From the NCBI GenBank assembly GCA_009781005.1, contig WQYX01000011.1, positions 1 to 64,000 of the forward strand: 64,000 nt of DNA, given 5' to 3'. The stretch is from Polyangiaceae bacterium. Its GTDB lineage: Bacteria > Myxococcota_A > Polyangia > Polyangiales > Polyangiaceae. The notes beneath the pieces are model-generated. The model searched no databases. It was not told the DNA's origin and saw nothing but the letters and a program-made list of their open reading frames with translations. Both the position numbers and the translations under genes were made by a program. Numbering within the stretch: the stretch's first letter is position 1; each line of letters opens with the position of its first letter. Below, in pieces: positions 36,508-45,406 of this stretch.

Positions 36508-37536
36508 TCAACGGAACACGGAGGCAGCGCCGTGAGCATGAGCCACGGCCACGAGGCGCGCCTCGCCGTGGGCCTCGATGCGGTCGTTCTGAAGCACGCC
36601 ATCGATGCCGCCGCGAAGGACGTCGTAGGCGTCTTGCGCACCGAACGCCGCGAACGCGATCCCCGGACCATCCGCGTTGCCAACGAGCGCGATGGGCGCT
36701 GCCGCAGGCCGTACTTCACCGGGGCGCTGCCGCGTGACGCCACGAAGCACGGGCTCGGCGACGAGCGGCACGCGGAGACCGAGCTCGTCGACAGGCTCGC
36801 CAAAGCTACCCTCATCCCATACGGCCACGGCGAACGTACCATGGCGATCGACGGCGACGAGCGCACGCGCGGACGCAACATCGACGTCTCCGGCCGGAGC
36901 CACGGGAGCACCGCCGGCAACGTGCGTCCACGGGAGCGTGACGACGACGTTCGATGCATGATGCACACTTATGACCGTGCGCGTTGCCATGACGACTTCG
37001 GGCCGAGGCGACGCGAGATCGTCGGCGGTGAGAAGACCACAGTTCACGCGCCCCCCGCACGCGAGCAACTCCGACGAGATCGGCCGCTCTTCGAGGGCGC
37101 GCGGCCCGCGACTCGCGATCTTCGACAGGACGATCTCGCGCGGCGACCCCTTGGCGATCGCGAGGGCAGGCGCGAGCACCTGCGCGATCGTGGCGGTGCC
37201 CCACGTTGCGAGCGCCGCGGAGAGCGTTGCAGGTAGCCACGGAACGCCGACGCGCGCGGCGCTCGGAATTTCTTCTCCGCGTTGAAAGCCGCGCGGGCGC
37301 GGCGCGCCGATACCGGGCTGGCGCACGCGCCCGTCGAGCGCGCGAAGGCCAGCGCCGACGCCGCCAATGAGGATCTGCACGGGCCCGAGCAAGACACCCG
37401 GCGAGAGCGCGCACGCAGCAAACACGCCGGCGACCACGGCATCGACCGCGTTGCCCTTGCCGAGGATCTCCGCCGCCACGTTCTCCACCCCGGACGAAGA
37501 TGCGACGGCCGCGCGTGGCTTGCGGAGCGACGCCAT
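36508..37536 (-). CDS. Gamma-glutamyltransferase-like protein lacking the nucleophile
   Basis: 342 residues, shorter than typical GGT (about 550). The start AVASSSGVENVAAEILGKGNAVDAVVAG matches the GGT large-subunit N-terminus, and the C-terminal part follows the small-subunit layout (VAVDRHGTFAVAVWDEG, RPAAAPIALVGNADGPGIAFAAFG). The autocleavage site D(T)THxSVVD aligns with DVASARALVAVD, so the catalytic threonine is absent and no signal peptide is seen. Probably not a working transferase. Its ATG directly follows the DUF72 stop codon. Confidence 0.65.
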   Translation of the reverse strand: MASLRKPRAAVASSSGVENVAAEILGKGNAVDAVVAGVFAACALSPGVLLGPVQILIGGVGAGLRALDGRVRQPGIGAPRPRGFQRGEEIPSAARVGVPWLPATLSAALATWGTATIAQVLAPALAIAKGSPREIVLSKIASRGPRALEERPISSELLACGGRVNCGLLTADDLASPRPEVVMATRTVISVHHASNVVVTLPWTHVAGGAPVAPAGDVDVASARALVAVDRHGTFAVAVWDEGSFGEPVDELGLRVPLVAEPVLRGVTRQRPGEVRPAAAPIALVGNADGPGIAFAAFGAQDAYDVLRGGIDGVLQNDRIEAHGEARLVAVAHAHGAASVFR

Positions 37537-38280
37537 CTACTCTTCCTGTTCGTCGTCGCCGACGCGAAGCGAGCCTCCGCGCGGCCGAATGAGGCGGCCG
37601 AGTCCGCCGCGCTTGCCTGCGTTCGCGTTACGAACGAGACCGCGGAGCGTCTTGGCTTCTTTGAGTGCGCCGGCCGTCTCCATGATCACGTAAGCATCGC
37701 GGCGATCACCGATCTTGTTGGCGACGCGTTCAAGCGCCGTCGTGCTGAAAGCTCGCGCGACGCCGAAGGCGCGAAGACGACCGTACGCGATGGGCCCCGG
37801 CGGGATCTCGCTCCGCGCCGGATCCACCGCAACGGTGACACCGAGTTTGTTGCCGAACGCGGCGGCGTCGTCTTGCTCCCACAGACCACTCGGCTCCCAG
37901 ACGACCGTGACCACATCGCTCCTCAAGCGATCCACGACGGCAGCGAGGCGATCACGCCAAAGCTTGGACGGCGTGACGTCGGGCGGCGTGGAGACGACGA
38001 GCATGCGCGACTCGAGGACGGTTGCGGCGGCGCGCATGGCTTCGAGCTCGGCATCGAGCGCATCGCCGGGACGGAGCTTCGCGAGGTTCGGCCCCGCCAC
38101 AACGGCGAACTCGAAGTGCGGCGGCACCGTGCGCCGCCATCTCCGGAGCGTTGCGGCGGTGGGGCCCATCTGGAGGTCGTGGACGTCGAGCCCGCGTACT
38201 TCGAGCAAATCGAAGCGCTTTGCGTAGGCGGCGAGCTCTCCGCGGAGTTCCTTTGCGCCAATATGAAGTCGGGTGGCCAT
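37537..38280 (-). CDS. DUF72 family protein
   Basis: 247 residues with a TIM-barrel pattern: LLEVRGLDVHDLQMGPTAATLRRWRRTVPPHFEFAV near the start, then LRSDVVTVVWEPSGLW. DUF72 is uncharacterised, with structural similarity to sugar isomerases. ATG 38280 starts at the family N-terminus; the upstream in-frame sequence is intergenic. It is the first gene of a pair with the GGT-like protein. Confidence 0.75.
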   Translation of the reverse strand: MATRLHIGAKELRGELAAYAKRFDLLEVRGLDVHDLQMGPTAATLRRWRRTVPPHFEFAVVAGPNLAKLRPGDALDAELEAMRAAATVLESRMLVVSTPPDVTPSKLWRDRLAAVVDRLRSDVVTVVWEPSGLWEQDDAAAFGNKLGVTVAVDPARSEIPPGPIAYGRLRAFGVARAFSTTALERVANKIGDRRDAYVIMETAGALKEAKTLRGLVRNANAGKRGGLGRLIRPRGGSLRVGDDEQEE

Positions 38281-38336
38281 GGGGATGGAGGGGCGCCGTG
38301 ATTTGCACGAGTCCCCTGCGCGCGCAAGACCTGTCA

Positions 38337-38464
38337 TAAGAACGCATTTTCTAACCGTCGCGAGCGACGCAAAGCTAGGAAGGCCGACCGAACAATACTC
38401 GGAGTATTGTGAGGGAGATCGACCGACGATTTGCGGCGCGCAGCAGGTTAGGAAACGCGTTCTA
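38337..38464 (+). repeat. Family B hairpin repeat, copy B6
   Basis: TAAGAACGCATTTTCTAACCGT pairs with AGGTTAGGAAACGCGTTCTA. The centre is ACAATACT-CGG-AGTATTGT, a perfect hairpin with a sequence unlike the other copies. The right edge holds the TAG stop of the acyltransferase gene. Confidence 0.78.
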
Positions 38465-39319
38465 GTGGAAGTGGAACCACTGGGTGGGGTGCGATCGAAG
38501 AAAGGTCGTCATGGCCGCTGCAAGCGCCGTGGCTGCGCGGTCCAATTCGGCGTCATTGGCTTGCCGCGCAAGCGAAACCGGTTCGAACACTTCGATCGTG
38601 TAGCGACGAAAGCCTGTACGCGCACAGAACACCGGCAAGATCGGCGCACCCGACACCTGCGCAAGGCGTAGCGGCCCCTCCGGCACTTCACCCTGCTCGC
38701 CGAGCAATGGAACTTTGCGCATGCGCATTCCCCTCGCCGCCCGATCGAGTTGGAGGGCAACGATGCCACCATTTTTCAGGTGGCGCAGCAAGGAGAGCGA
38801 CGCGAGCGGATCGCCAACATGCACAATCCCAACGTCGCTGCGTTTGCGTTTGCTGTCCTGCAGCTCCCGCGCACCCTCGTCTCGCTCCTTCGCCATGACA
38901 ATGAGCATCGGCATGGCGTAGTCGCGCGCGATGAGAGGCCCGAGGACGTCCCACCCAGCGGTGTGGGCCGTGACGAGCACGAGCCCGCGCTTTTTCCCGA
39001 TCGCCGCACGCGCATACTCGCGACGGACAATCGTAGCCTCTGGTTCGTGCGGCACCGCCTCGGCGTCGTTCGACAACGCCTCGGCGAGACACGAAGCGTA
39101 GTTCGCGAACGTCGCAAGGATATCGGCGGTGTCGCGCGCGGACGACACAGGCCCGCGGATTCTCAGCAGATTACGGTGCACGGCGTGCCGCGCGGAAGGC
39201 ACGAGTGCCGCCGCGGCCCACCCGATGACGGGCGGACTATATCGAACAAACCACCCAGGACCCTTCGACGCACCCCAATGCGCGAGCCTTCGCCAGAAGA
39301 GTGCTTCATGAGACAACAT
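38462..39319 (-). CDS. LpxL-like lysophospholipid/lipid A acyltransferase
   Basis: 285 residues. The catalytic HxxxxD motif is HTAGWD near residue 118. KNGGIVALQLDRAARG and EGPLRLAQVSGAPILPVFCARTG follow the LpxL/HtrB pattern. It transfers a secondary acyl chain to lipid A or a related lipid at the inner membrane. The N-terminus has a short hydrophobic helix near 25-40. Its ATG directly abuts the stop of the Nfn-like gene. Confidence 0.85.
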   Translation of the reverse strand: MLSHEALFWRRLAHWGASKGPGWFVRYSPPVIGWAAAALVPSARHAVHRNLLRIRGPVSSARDTADILATFANYASCLAEALSNDAEAVPHEPEATIVRREYARAAIGKKRGLVLVTAHTAGWDVLGPLIARDYAMPMLIVMAKERDEGARELQDSKRKRSDVGIVHVGDPLASLSLLRHLKNGGIVALQLDRAARGMRMRKVPLLGEQGEVPEGPLRLAQVSGAPILPVFCARTGFRRYTIEVFEPVSLARQANDAELDRAATALAAAMTTFLRSHPTQWFHFH

Positions 39320-42300
39320 TTAGATACGAACGAGGTCGGGGCGTTTGGAAAGCAGATGTTCGAGCCACGCATTGGTGACTTTCTCTTGCATGGAGTTTGC
39401 GCGCAGCCGCTCGTGCAGGTGTTGGAAGTCGACGACGTCGAGCTCCTGATCCTGGTTGAAACAAGAGAAGACGATCGTCTCTTCGCCCGTCTTCGGATCT
39501 TTATGTTTTTGCAAGCACTGCGCGCACACTTCTTTCATCATGCACTGCATGGGCGAGTTGATGCTGCCAATGGCAAGATGCCGGGGATTGAGCATGGGCT
39601 GCAAGACGCCGTGCCGCGCATCTCGGACGGCCGCCATCATGCGGTCCGAACCAATGGCGAGGATGCGATGGACCTTTGAGAGCGCGATCTCACGATTGCC
39701 AATTTCGCCTTTTCCGTAAGCCACCATGGCTTCGACGATATTGCCGCGGAACTTGGCATCTTGCGGACGGCGCGGCTCGATTTCCGCGCCCATATCGGTG
39801 CACCAGATGACCTGGTCGGTATATCTTTCGATATCGTCCTGTTTGAAGAGATCTTCGCCTTTCTTGTATCCGGCAAAGTAGAGCACGGTCGCGCCAAGGA
39901 CTTTGAATGCGCGGGCAATCGAAAAGAGAACTGCATTGCCAAGACCGCCACCCACGAGCATCACCGTCTCCGCGGGTTTGATTTCCGTGGGCGCGCCCGT
40001 GGGTCCCATGAGCGCCACCGGCTCGCCCGGCCGAAGCGACGCGCAAAGACGTGAGGAGCCGCCCAGTTCGAGCACAATCATGCCGAGCGTGCCCTTTTCT
40101 TCGTCGATCCACGCGCCGGTGAGCGCGAGTCCTTCCATTGCGAGACGCGTACCGTCGACGACGGGCGCGTACGATTCGAAGTTCTGCAAACGATAGAACT
40201 GACCTGGCCGGAATTGACGCGCGGCGAGCGGTGCCTGGACAACGACCTCCACGATGGTCTCGGTGAGGCGGCTCACTTCAACGACCTTGGGGGAGAGAAG
40301 ATGCGTGAGCTTTGCAAAGAACGCGGCGAGCGCAGCGTCACGCGCGGGCTGATCCGCAGGCGTTAGACTCGCAATCTCCGGGAATAGATCGACGACGTGG
40401 AGGAAACCCCGCCTCGCGCTTGCCATGGCTCGAACGACACTGCCCGCGTAACGCGGATGGTTGTCTCCGTAGAACGAGACCGTGTGCCCGTCTTTGACGT
40501 AGCTCGTAAAGAAAGCCTCATCGGCCGCGCGGGGACTCGGCGCGGGCGTCAGCACCGCGGTGCCGTTTTCGAAGGAGACCGTGTGCGGCAAGAAGTATTG
40601 CTTCTTCGCGTCGAGCGCAAAGCTGCCTTCGTACTCTTTTTCGTACATCGTATTGGGGCTCGTGCCCGCGGCAACACAGAGCGTGCGTGCCGGAATCGTG
40701 ATTTGGTCGCGCGCGCCGCTGAGGCGCACGAATTTGACCGCATCGATGTGGCCGCGCGCGTCGAGCAGAGCTTCGGTGGGCGCGAATCCCTCGACGTAGC
40801 GCACGCCCTCCTCGAGACTCTTCTCTATCTCCTCGTGATTCAGGCGGTAGGCCGGCGATTCGAGCACGCTGCGCCGATAGACGAGCGTGACGCCTCCCCA
40901 CTTGTCGAGCAGCTCTGAAAAACGCGGCGCTCGCCCTTCCCTTGCAGCAAGATTGCGCTCTTCTTCGAGCTCGCGCGCGCGCGATAGCTCGATCTCGAGC
41001 TCCTCCCACTCTTCCTCGTTGAACATCTGGCGCACGGCTTCGGCGCCGCGCTCTTCGGTGAGCGCTCGGATGCGTGATGCAACCTTTTCGAGCTGCACGG
41101 GATAGTACGCGCGAAGCTCCGTTGCGGTGTCGATCGCCGTCAGGCCACCGCCAACGACGACGGCAGGCAGCGCAATCTGAAGATTCGCGATCGAGCTTTT
41201 TTTGTAGGCTCCCGTAAGCTGCAAGGCCATGAGAAAGTCGCTGGCCTCACGGACGCCGCGGGCAAGGTTGTTCTTCATGTCGAGGATCGTCGGTTTGCCC
41301 GCACCGGCCGCGAGCGCAACGTGGTGGAAGCCGAGATCCCACGCGTCGTCGAGCGTCATCGTGCCGCCGAATCGCACACCACCAAAGATGCGCATCAGGG
41401 GATTGCGCGCGAGCGTGATGTAGAGGAGCGAGAGGAAGTTCTTGTCCCAGCGAACGGTGATCCCGTACTCGCTGACACCACCGAAGCCGAAGAGCGTACG
41501 TTCATCGAGCTCTTCGTAGAGCGCGCTGAAGTCTTTTACCGGACGCGGCGGCGTGCTCGCGTCACCCACGATCTCGATCGGAAGCGGCTCGATCTTCAGA
41601 CCGTCGATCGCAACGACGCCGAAACCTTCGCGCGTGAGATGGTGCGCAAGCGTGTAGCCCGCCGGTCCAAGTCCGACGACGAGCACGTTCTTGCCCGTGT
41701 ACGGCAAGGGATAAGGGCGGCGAACGTTGAGCGGATTCCAACGTGCGAGCAGCCCGTAAATCTCGAGGCCAAAGGGAAACGCGAGAACTTCGGTGAGAAT
41801 GCGCGTTTCGATCTGCGGGATGTTGACGGGCTCCTGCTTCTGGAAGACACATGCCTTCATGCAGTCGTTGCAGATGCGGTGACCGGTGCCGGGGCAGAGC
41901 GGGTTATCGAGCGTCACGAGGACGAGAGCGCCTAGCGCGTCGCCGTCGCGACGCAGGACATGCATCTCGCTGATCTTCTCTTCGAGAGGGCAACCGGGAA
42001 GCGCAACACCGAGCGGGTTCTTCCTCACCTCGTTCGTCTTGTTGTCGCGCAGTCCCTTGCTGCACGAGTCCTTGTCGCGCTCGTGGCAATAAAGGCAGTA
42101 ATCGATCTCCTGCTCGATTTCGCGCACCGTGCCGCGACGATCGGTCAGCGTGAAACCATCGCGTTCGCGGCGTTCGTCCTCGGGACCAACGAACAGTTCC
42201 GGGAGCTCCGGCTCGGGACGACGGATTTCGACGAGCTTCTGGTAGTCGAGCGTCTTCGGCGCACGAAGGGACGGCCAGAGGTGCGCCGGATCGCGAGGAT

Positions 42301-43003
42301 CCTTCTTGCGCCGTGAAAGCCAAGCTTCGATGGCGTCGAGCGCAAAGGATGCAACCTTTTGGTTGTCAACATCGCTCACATCGTACGCACGCGGGCTGGA
42401 TGAGAGGGTCGCGCGCACGGCCGCAGCTCGTGCCGAAAGCTCGCTCGTCCACGCAGCACCGCCGGCCTTTGCAGCCTTGCGAGCAACCTCGTCGACCTCG
42501 ACGAGCAACACGACGGCTCTTGCAACGGAGAGCTCTTCGTCCGTTTCGGGCTTCGGGAGCACGGCCGCGATGGCAACCGTCGCGATAGCGGCAGCTTCGT
42601 CCGCGGTGCCTTTCCAGTTTTTTCCCGCGTCGAGCTTGAGAACACGTTTCTTCGCGAAATCTTGTTTGAAACGCCAAAGCGGAGATCGATCTTTGACCCG
42701 ACCAGCGAGCTCTTCGACCTCGCGCTCGATGCCAAAAAGGCGGCCAACAAATGCGCTTACATGAGGCGCAACGGAAAGCAGCGAGGCGCTCACCTGCGCG
42801 GGCGTCATGCCCTTGCCCTGACAAGCACGGTAATTCTCGTACGATGCAGCCGTCTCGGGAGAACGCTCCTTCAAGAACGTGCAGAACGCATCGAACAAAT
42901 CTCGAAGTCGCTCGGGAGCATGCAAATCGCAGTAGCGAAACCCGGCAAGGCCAAGCTGCATATCCGCTTTCGGGAGATCTTTGAAAAAGGAAGCGTCGTT
43001 CAT
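39320..43003 (-). CDS. Fused NfnB-NfnA-like Fe-S flavoprotein oxidoreductase
   Basis: 1227 residues. Residues 1-300 are a helical domain I do not recognise. From about 325 come Cys clusters (YCLYCHERDKDSC and later ICNDCMKAC) like the GltD/NfnB Fe-S domain, then FAD motif VVGLGPAGYTLAHHL near 430 and a second dinucleotide fold (VVGGGLTAIDTATEL). From about 920 there is an FNR/PyrK-like domain (FRPGQFYRLQNF, VGGGLGNAVLFSIARA) ending in CMMKEVCAQC...C for a [2Fe-2S] cluster. This is NfnB plus NfnA (NAD(P)/ferredoxin transhydrogenase type) in one chain. ATG 43003 is four bases after yggX; ATG 43069 lies inside it. Confidence 0.82.
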   Translation of the reverse strand: MNDASFFKDLPKADMQLGLAGFRYCDLHAPERLRDLFDAFCTFLKERSPETAASYENYRACQGKGMTPAQVSASLLSVAPHVSAFVGRLFGIEREVEELAGRVKDRSPLWRFKQDFAKKRVLKLDAGKNWKGTADEAAAIATVAIAAVLPKPETDEELSVARAVVLLVEVDEVARKAAKAGGAAWTSELSARAAAVRATLSSSPRAYDVSDVDNQKVASFALDAIEAWLSRRKKDPRDPAHLWPSLRAPKTLDYQKLVEIRRPEPELPELFVGPEDERRERDGFTLTDRRGTVREIEQEIDYCLYCHERDKDSCSKGLRDNKTNEVRKNPLGVALPGCPLEEKISEMHVLRRDGDALGALVLVTLDNPLCPGTGHRICNDCMKACVFQKQEPVNIPQIETRILTEVLAFPFGLEIYGLLARWNPLNVRRPYPLPYTGKNVLVVGLGPAGYTLAHHLTREGFGVVAIDGLKIEPLPIEIVGDASTPPRPVKDFSALYEELDERTLFGFGGVSEYGITVRWDKNFLSLLYITLARNPLMRIFGGVRFGGTMTLDDAWDLGFHHVALAAGAGKPTILDMKNNLARGVREASDFLMALQLTGAYKKSSIANLQIALPAVVVGGGLTAIDTATELRAYYPVQLEKVASRIRALTEERGAEAVRQMFNEEEWEELEIELSRARELEEERNLAAREGRAPRFSELLDKWGGVTLVYRRSVLESPAYRLNHEEIEKSLEEGVRYVEGFAPTEALLDARGHIDAVKFVRLSGARDQITIPARTLCVAAGTSPNTMYEKEYEGSFALDAKKQYFLPHTVSFENGTAVLTPAPSPRAADEAFFTSYVKDGHTVSFYGDNHPRYAGSVVRAMASARRGFLHVVDLFPEIASLTPADQPARDAALAAFFAKLTHLLSPKVVEVSRLTETIVEVVVQAPLAARQFRPGQFYRLQNFESYAPVVDGTRLAMEGLALTGAWIDEEKGTLGMIVLELGGSSRLCASLRPGEPVALMGPTGAPTEIKPAETVMLVGGGLGNAVLFSIARAFKVLGATVLYFAGYKKGEDLFKQDDIERYTDQVIWCTDMGAEIEPRRPQDAKFRGNIVEAMVAYGKGEIGNREIALSKVHRILAIGSDRMMAAVRDARHGVLQPMLNPRHLAIGSINSPMQCMMKEVCAQCLQKHKDPKTGEETIVFSCFNQDQELDVVDFQHLHERLRANSMQEKVTNAWLEHLLSKRPDLVRI

Positions 43004-43007
43004 GCGA

Positions 43008-43310
43008 TTACTCGTGCTCTTCTTTCGTTTCGTCATTGCGCGGGACAAATGCCGTACGGGCAAGCTCACCCTCTTGAAGGCCGAAGTAGACCGCGCACTG
43101 GTCGAACATGAACTTCTGCCCTTCAGGTGAAGTTAGATCGACACGGTATGTATTGATGTACTTCACCGAATCTCGAATCCACATATCCCAAGCCTCTTTC
43201 GAGACCTGTTCGTAGATGCGCTTGCCGAGCTCGTTTTTGTAGGGCGGACGAGAAAGCCCGGGGAGCTCTTTGCCGAGTTTACGACACATGACGAGGCGGG
43301 GTTCGGACAT
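43008..43310 (-). CDS. yggX: YggX-family Fe(II)-trafficking/oxidative damage protection protein
   Basis: 100 residues. MCRKLGKELPGLSRPPYKNELGKRIYEQVSKEAWDMWI matches YggX, including the conserved cysteine (MCRKLG) near the N-terminus. YggX guards Fe-S clusters from oxidation. It is cotranscribed with the large Fe-S flavoprotein four bases downstream, a sensible pairing. ATG 43310 is set by the family N-terminus. Confidence 0.93.
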   Translation of the reverse strand: MSEPRLVMCRKLGKELPGLSRPPYKNELGKRIYEQVSKEAWDMWIRDSVKYINTYRVDLTSPEGQKFMFDQCAVYFGLQEGELARTAFVPRNDETKEEHE

Positions 43311-43366
43311 GATTCGGAGGCTTTTACCTGGTGAATCTGCGAAGAGGAAGGGGAACCGAAAGGACA

Positions 43367-45406
43367 ATGACAGCTTGGGATCCGCGCGGTCCCGTCGTAT
43401 CGTCGACGCCGCGTCTCGTGAGCCCCCGCTACTGCCCTCATTGTGGAAATCCGATTCCCGTACACGCACGTTTTTGCGGCCGGTGCGGTCACGCCATCAC
43501 CGCCGCGTCACAAGCCCCACCAGACCCGAAACCTTCTGACCCAAGCCAAGTGTCGGACGCGCCTGCGCCCGCGTTCATCGCACCGCAACCCGCACTCGCC
43601 TTACCGGCGAGCCAAGAGGCTGCAACAGCCACGATATTCAGCGCGCCCGCAAAAGATCTGCCGCTGACCGAGTCTGCCGAAGTTCCCGAACCAATCACGC
43701 TCGTTAAGAATGCCGCGCCGGTCACGCCCGTCGAGAACTTCGAGCCGGTCGCACCCGTGAAGGCCATTAGGGACGTCGCGCCAGCCGCCGAGATCCTTGC
43801 ACCGGCACCCACCGTGCAAATCGATTCGAGCGTCAAAACCATGGTCGGCGTCGCCATCCCCGGCATTGTTCCGCGACCCGCAAAGGCTGAAAAAGCTCCC
43901 GCGCGCATCGAACTTCCGAGCAAAGAGCGCACGATGATTGGCATTTCGTTCGCGGAGCTCGAGAACGCGCGAGCGCGACGCTCTTCTTACGGCGCCTACG
44001 GCGCCAACACCGACGTGACACCCCTGCCTCCTCCGCCAACACCGCCGATGCCGCCGATGCAGATCGTGCCGGCGATGCAGATCGTGCCGGCGATGCAGAT
44101 CGTGCCGGCGCCTCCGCCCGTCATGCCGGTGCCGTTGCCCGAGGCTCCGCGCTTGCCGGACAAGCGCGGCATGTCGGCCGTCGGCGTCGTGATCCTCGTG
44201 ATCGCCGTGGTCGCTGCTGGTGCGCTCGGTGCGTATGCATATTACACGCATCGGGGCGTGGCCCACCCGATCACGGTGCAGCCTCAGGTCGACGACGTGG
44301 GCCGTGAGTCGCTGATGCTTCAGTGCCCGAGCTGCCCCGACGGAACGAAGGTGTCGTTCAACACGGCCTCAGCGACGGTGCAAGCGGGAGAGGCGGTCCT
44401 GCCGCTGCCCATGCAACTGTCGGTGGGCGACAACGATCTCGTCCTGAAAATCGACCGGCCCGGTGTTGGCCGCGACGAAGACGTCAAGATCCACGTGCCC
44501 ATCGCCTACCGCGTTCGTACCGATCTCACGACGCTCACGTCGAGGCCGCCCGTCATCACTGTCCGGGTCGACACGACGCCGAATAGCCATGCCGTCGTCG
44601 ACAACCAGCCGCTCGCGCTCGACGCGCAGGGCCACGGTGCCTACGTGATCGATCTGACCCACGAGACCTCCGGTCCGAGCGACGACGTCAGGTCCTTCGA
44701 GCGCACGATCCCATTTTCGATCACACCGCAGAACAGCAAGACCAAGACTGGACAGCTCACGGCGCGCGCATCGTTGATGCCCCTCCATCTCGACGCGCCA
44801 GGGCTCCTGCTCGTGACCAACAAGACCGCCGTGACCGTGTCGGGGCAGACGCGCCCGAACGCAACGCTCACGGTAAGAGATCAGATCGTGCCGGTCGATG
44901 CGCAAGGTCGATTCACCGTCCGCGCCGAACTCCCTGCGCTGGGAGAAACTCCCATCGAGATCGTTGCGTCGTCGCCACCGTTCGCGCCGCGCACAGTAAA
45001 CGCGAAGGTGATTCGTACCGCGTCGCTCGAGGCGAGCGCCAAGGAATTCAGTGCGCAAAATCCGCTCGACTTCGCCGCATTCGCCGCGGATCCCGTATCG
45101 AAGATCGGACAGAAAGCGGTCGTGGAAGGCACCGTCGTCGAGTCGCGTTCCGCAGATGGACAGACCGTGCTGCTCGTCAACGCCGCAGAGCGCGCGTGCA
45201 CCGCTGCGATGAAGACGCTTGCACCCGATCTCGTCGAGACCTCGCCATGCCTCGTGCGCGTCGTCCACGGTGACGAAGACAACGTGGCGCGCGGAGACGA
45301 CGTTCGCGTTTACGGAGAGATCAGCGGGCAGAGCACCACGGGCAATCGAAGCGTGCCCGTAATCGACGCGGCACTCGTCTTTCCTCTGAAGAACGGCAAA
45401 CGGTGA
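43367..45406 (+). CDS. Zinc-ribbon membrane protein with Pro-rich linker
   Basis: 679 residues. N-terminal zinc ribbon YCPHCGNPIPVHARFCGRCG at about residues 23-42, a Pro/Ala/Val-rich linker of 200 residues, a triple MQIVPA repeat near 231-248, one TM helix near 268-290 (SAVGVVILVIAVVAAGALGAY), and an extracytoplasmic region of beta-rich segments including a Big/Ig-like stretch (LLLVTNKTAVTVSGQTRPNATLTV) and a C-terminal OB-like domain. It begins 56 bases from the divergent yggX start and is coupled to the next gene (TGATG). Function unknown. Confidence 0.75.
   Translation: MTAWDPRGPVVSSTPRLVSPRYCPHCGNPIPVHARFCGRCGHAITAASQAPPDPKPSDPSQVSDAPAPAFIAPQPALALPASQEAATATIFSAPAKDLPLTESAEVPEPITLVKNAAPVTPVENFEPVAPVKAIRDVAPAAEILAPAPTVQIDSSVKTMVGVAIPGIVPRPAKAEKAPARIELPSKERTMIGISFAELENARARRSSYGAYGANTDVTPLPPPPTPPMPPMQIVPAMQIVPAMQIVPAPPPVMPVPLPEAPRLPDKRGMSAVGVVILVIAVVAAGALGAYAYYTHRGVAHPITVQPQVDDVGRESLMLQCPSCPDGTKVSFNTASATVQAGEAVLPLPMQLSVGDNDLVLKIDRPGVGRDEDVKIHVPIAYRVRTDLTTLTSRPPVITVRVDTTPNSHAVVDNQPLALDAQGHGAYVIDLTHETSGPSDDVRSFERTIPFSITPQNSKTKTGQLTARASLMPLHLDAPGLLLVTNKTAVTVSGQTRPNATLTVRDQIVPVDAQGRFTVRAELPALGETPIEIVASSPPFAPRTVNAKVIRTASLEASAKEFSAQNPLDFAAFAADPVSKIGQKAVVEGTVVESRSADGQTVLLVNAAERACTAAMKTLAPDLVETSPCLVRVVHGDEDNVARGDDVRVYGEISGQSTTGNRSVPVIDAALVFPLKNGKR
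44057..44110 (+). repeat. Three tandem copies of an 18-base in-frame repeat
   Basis: ATGCAGATCGTGCCGGCG occurs three times without change at 44057-44110, encoding MQIVPA three times in the linker just before the TM helix of the zinc-ribbon protein. Identical codons imply recent slippage. Confidence 0.9.
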
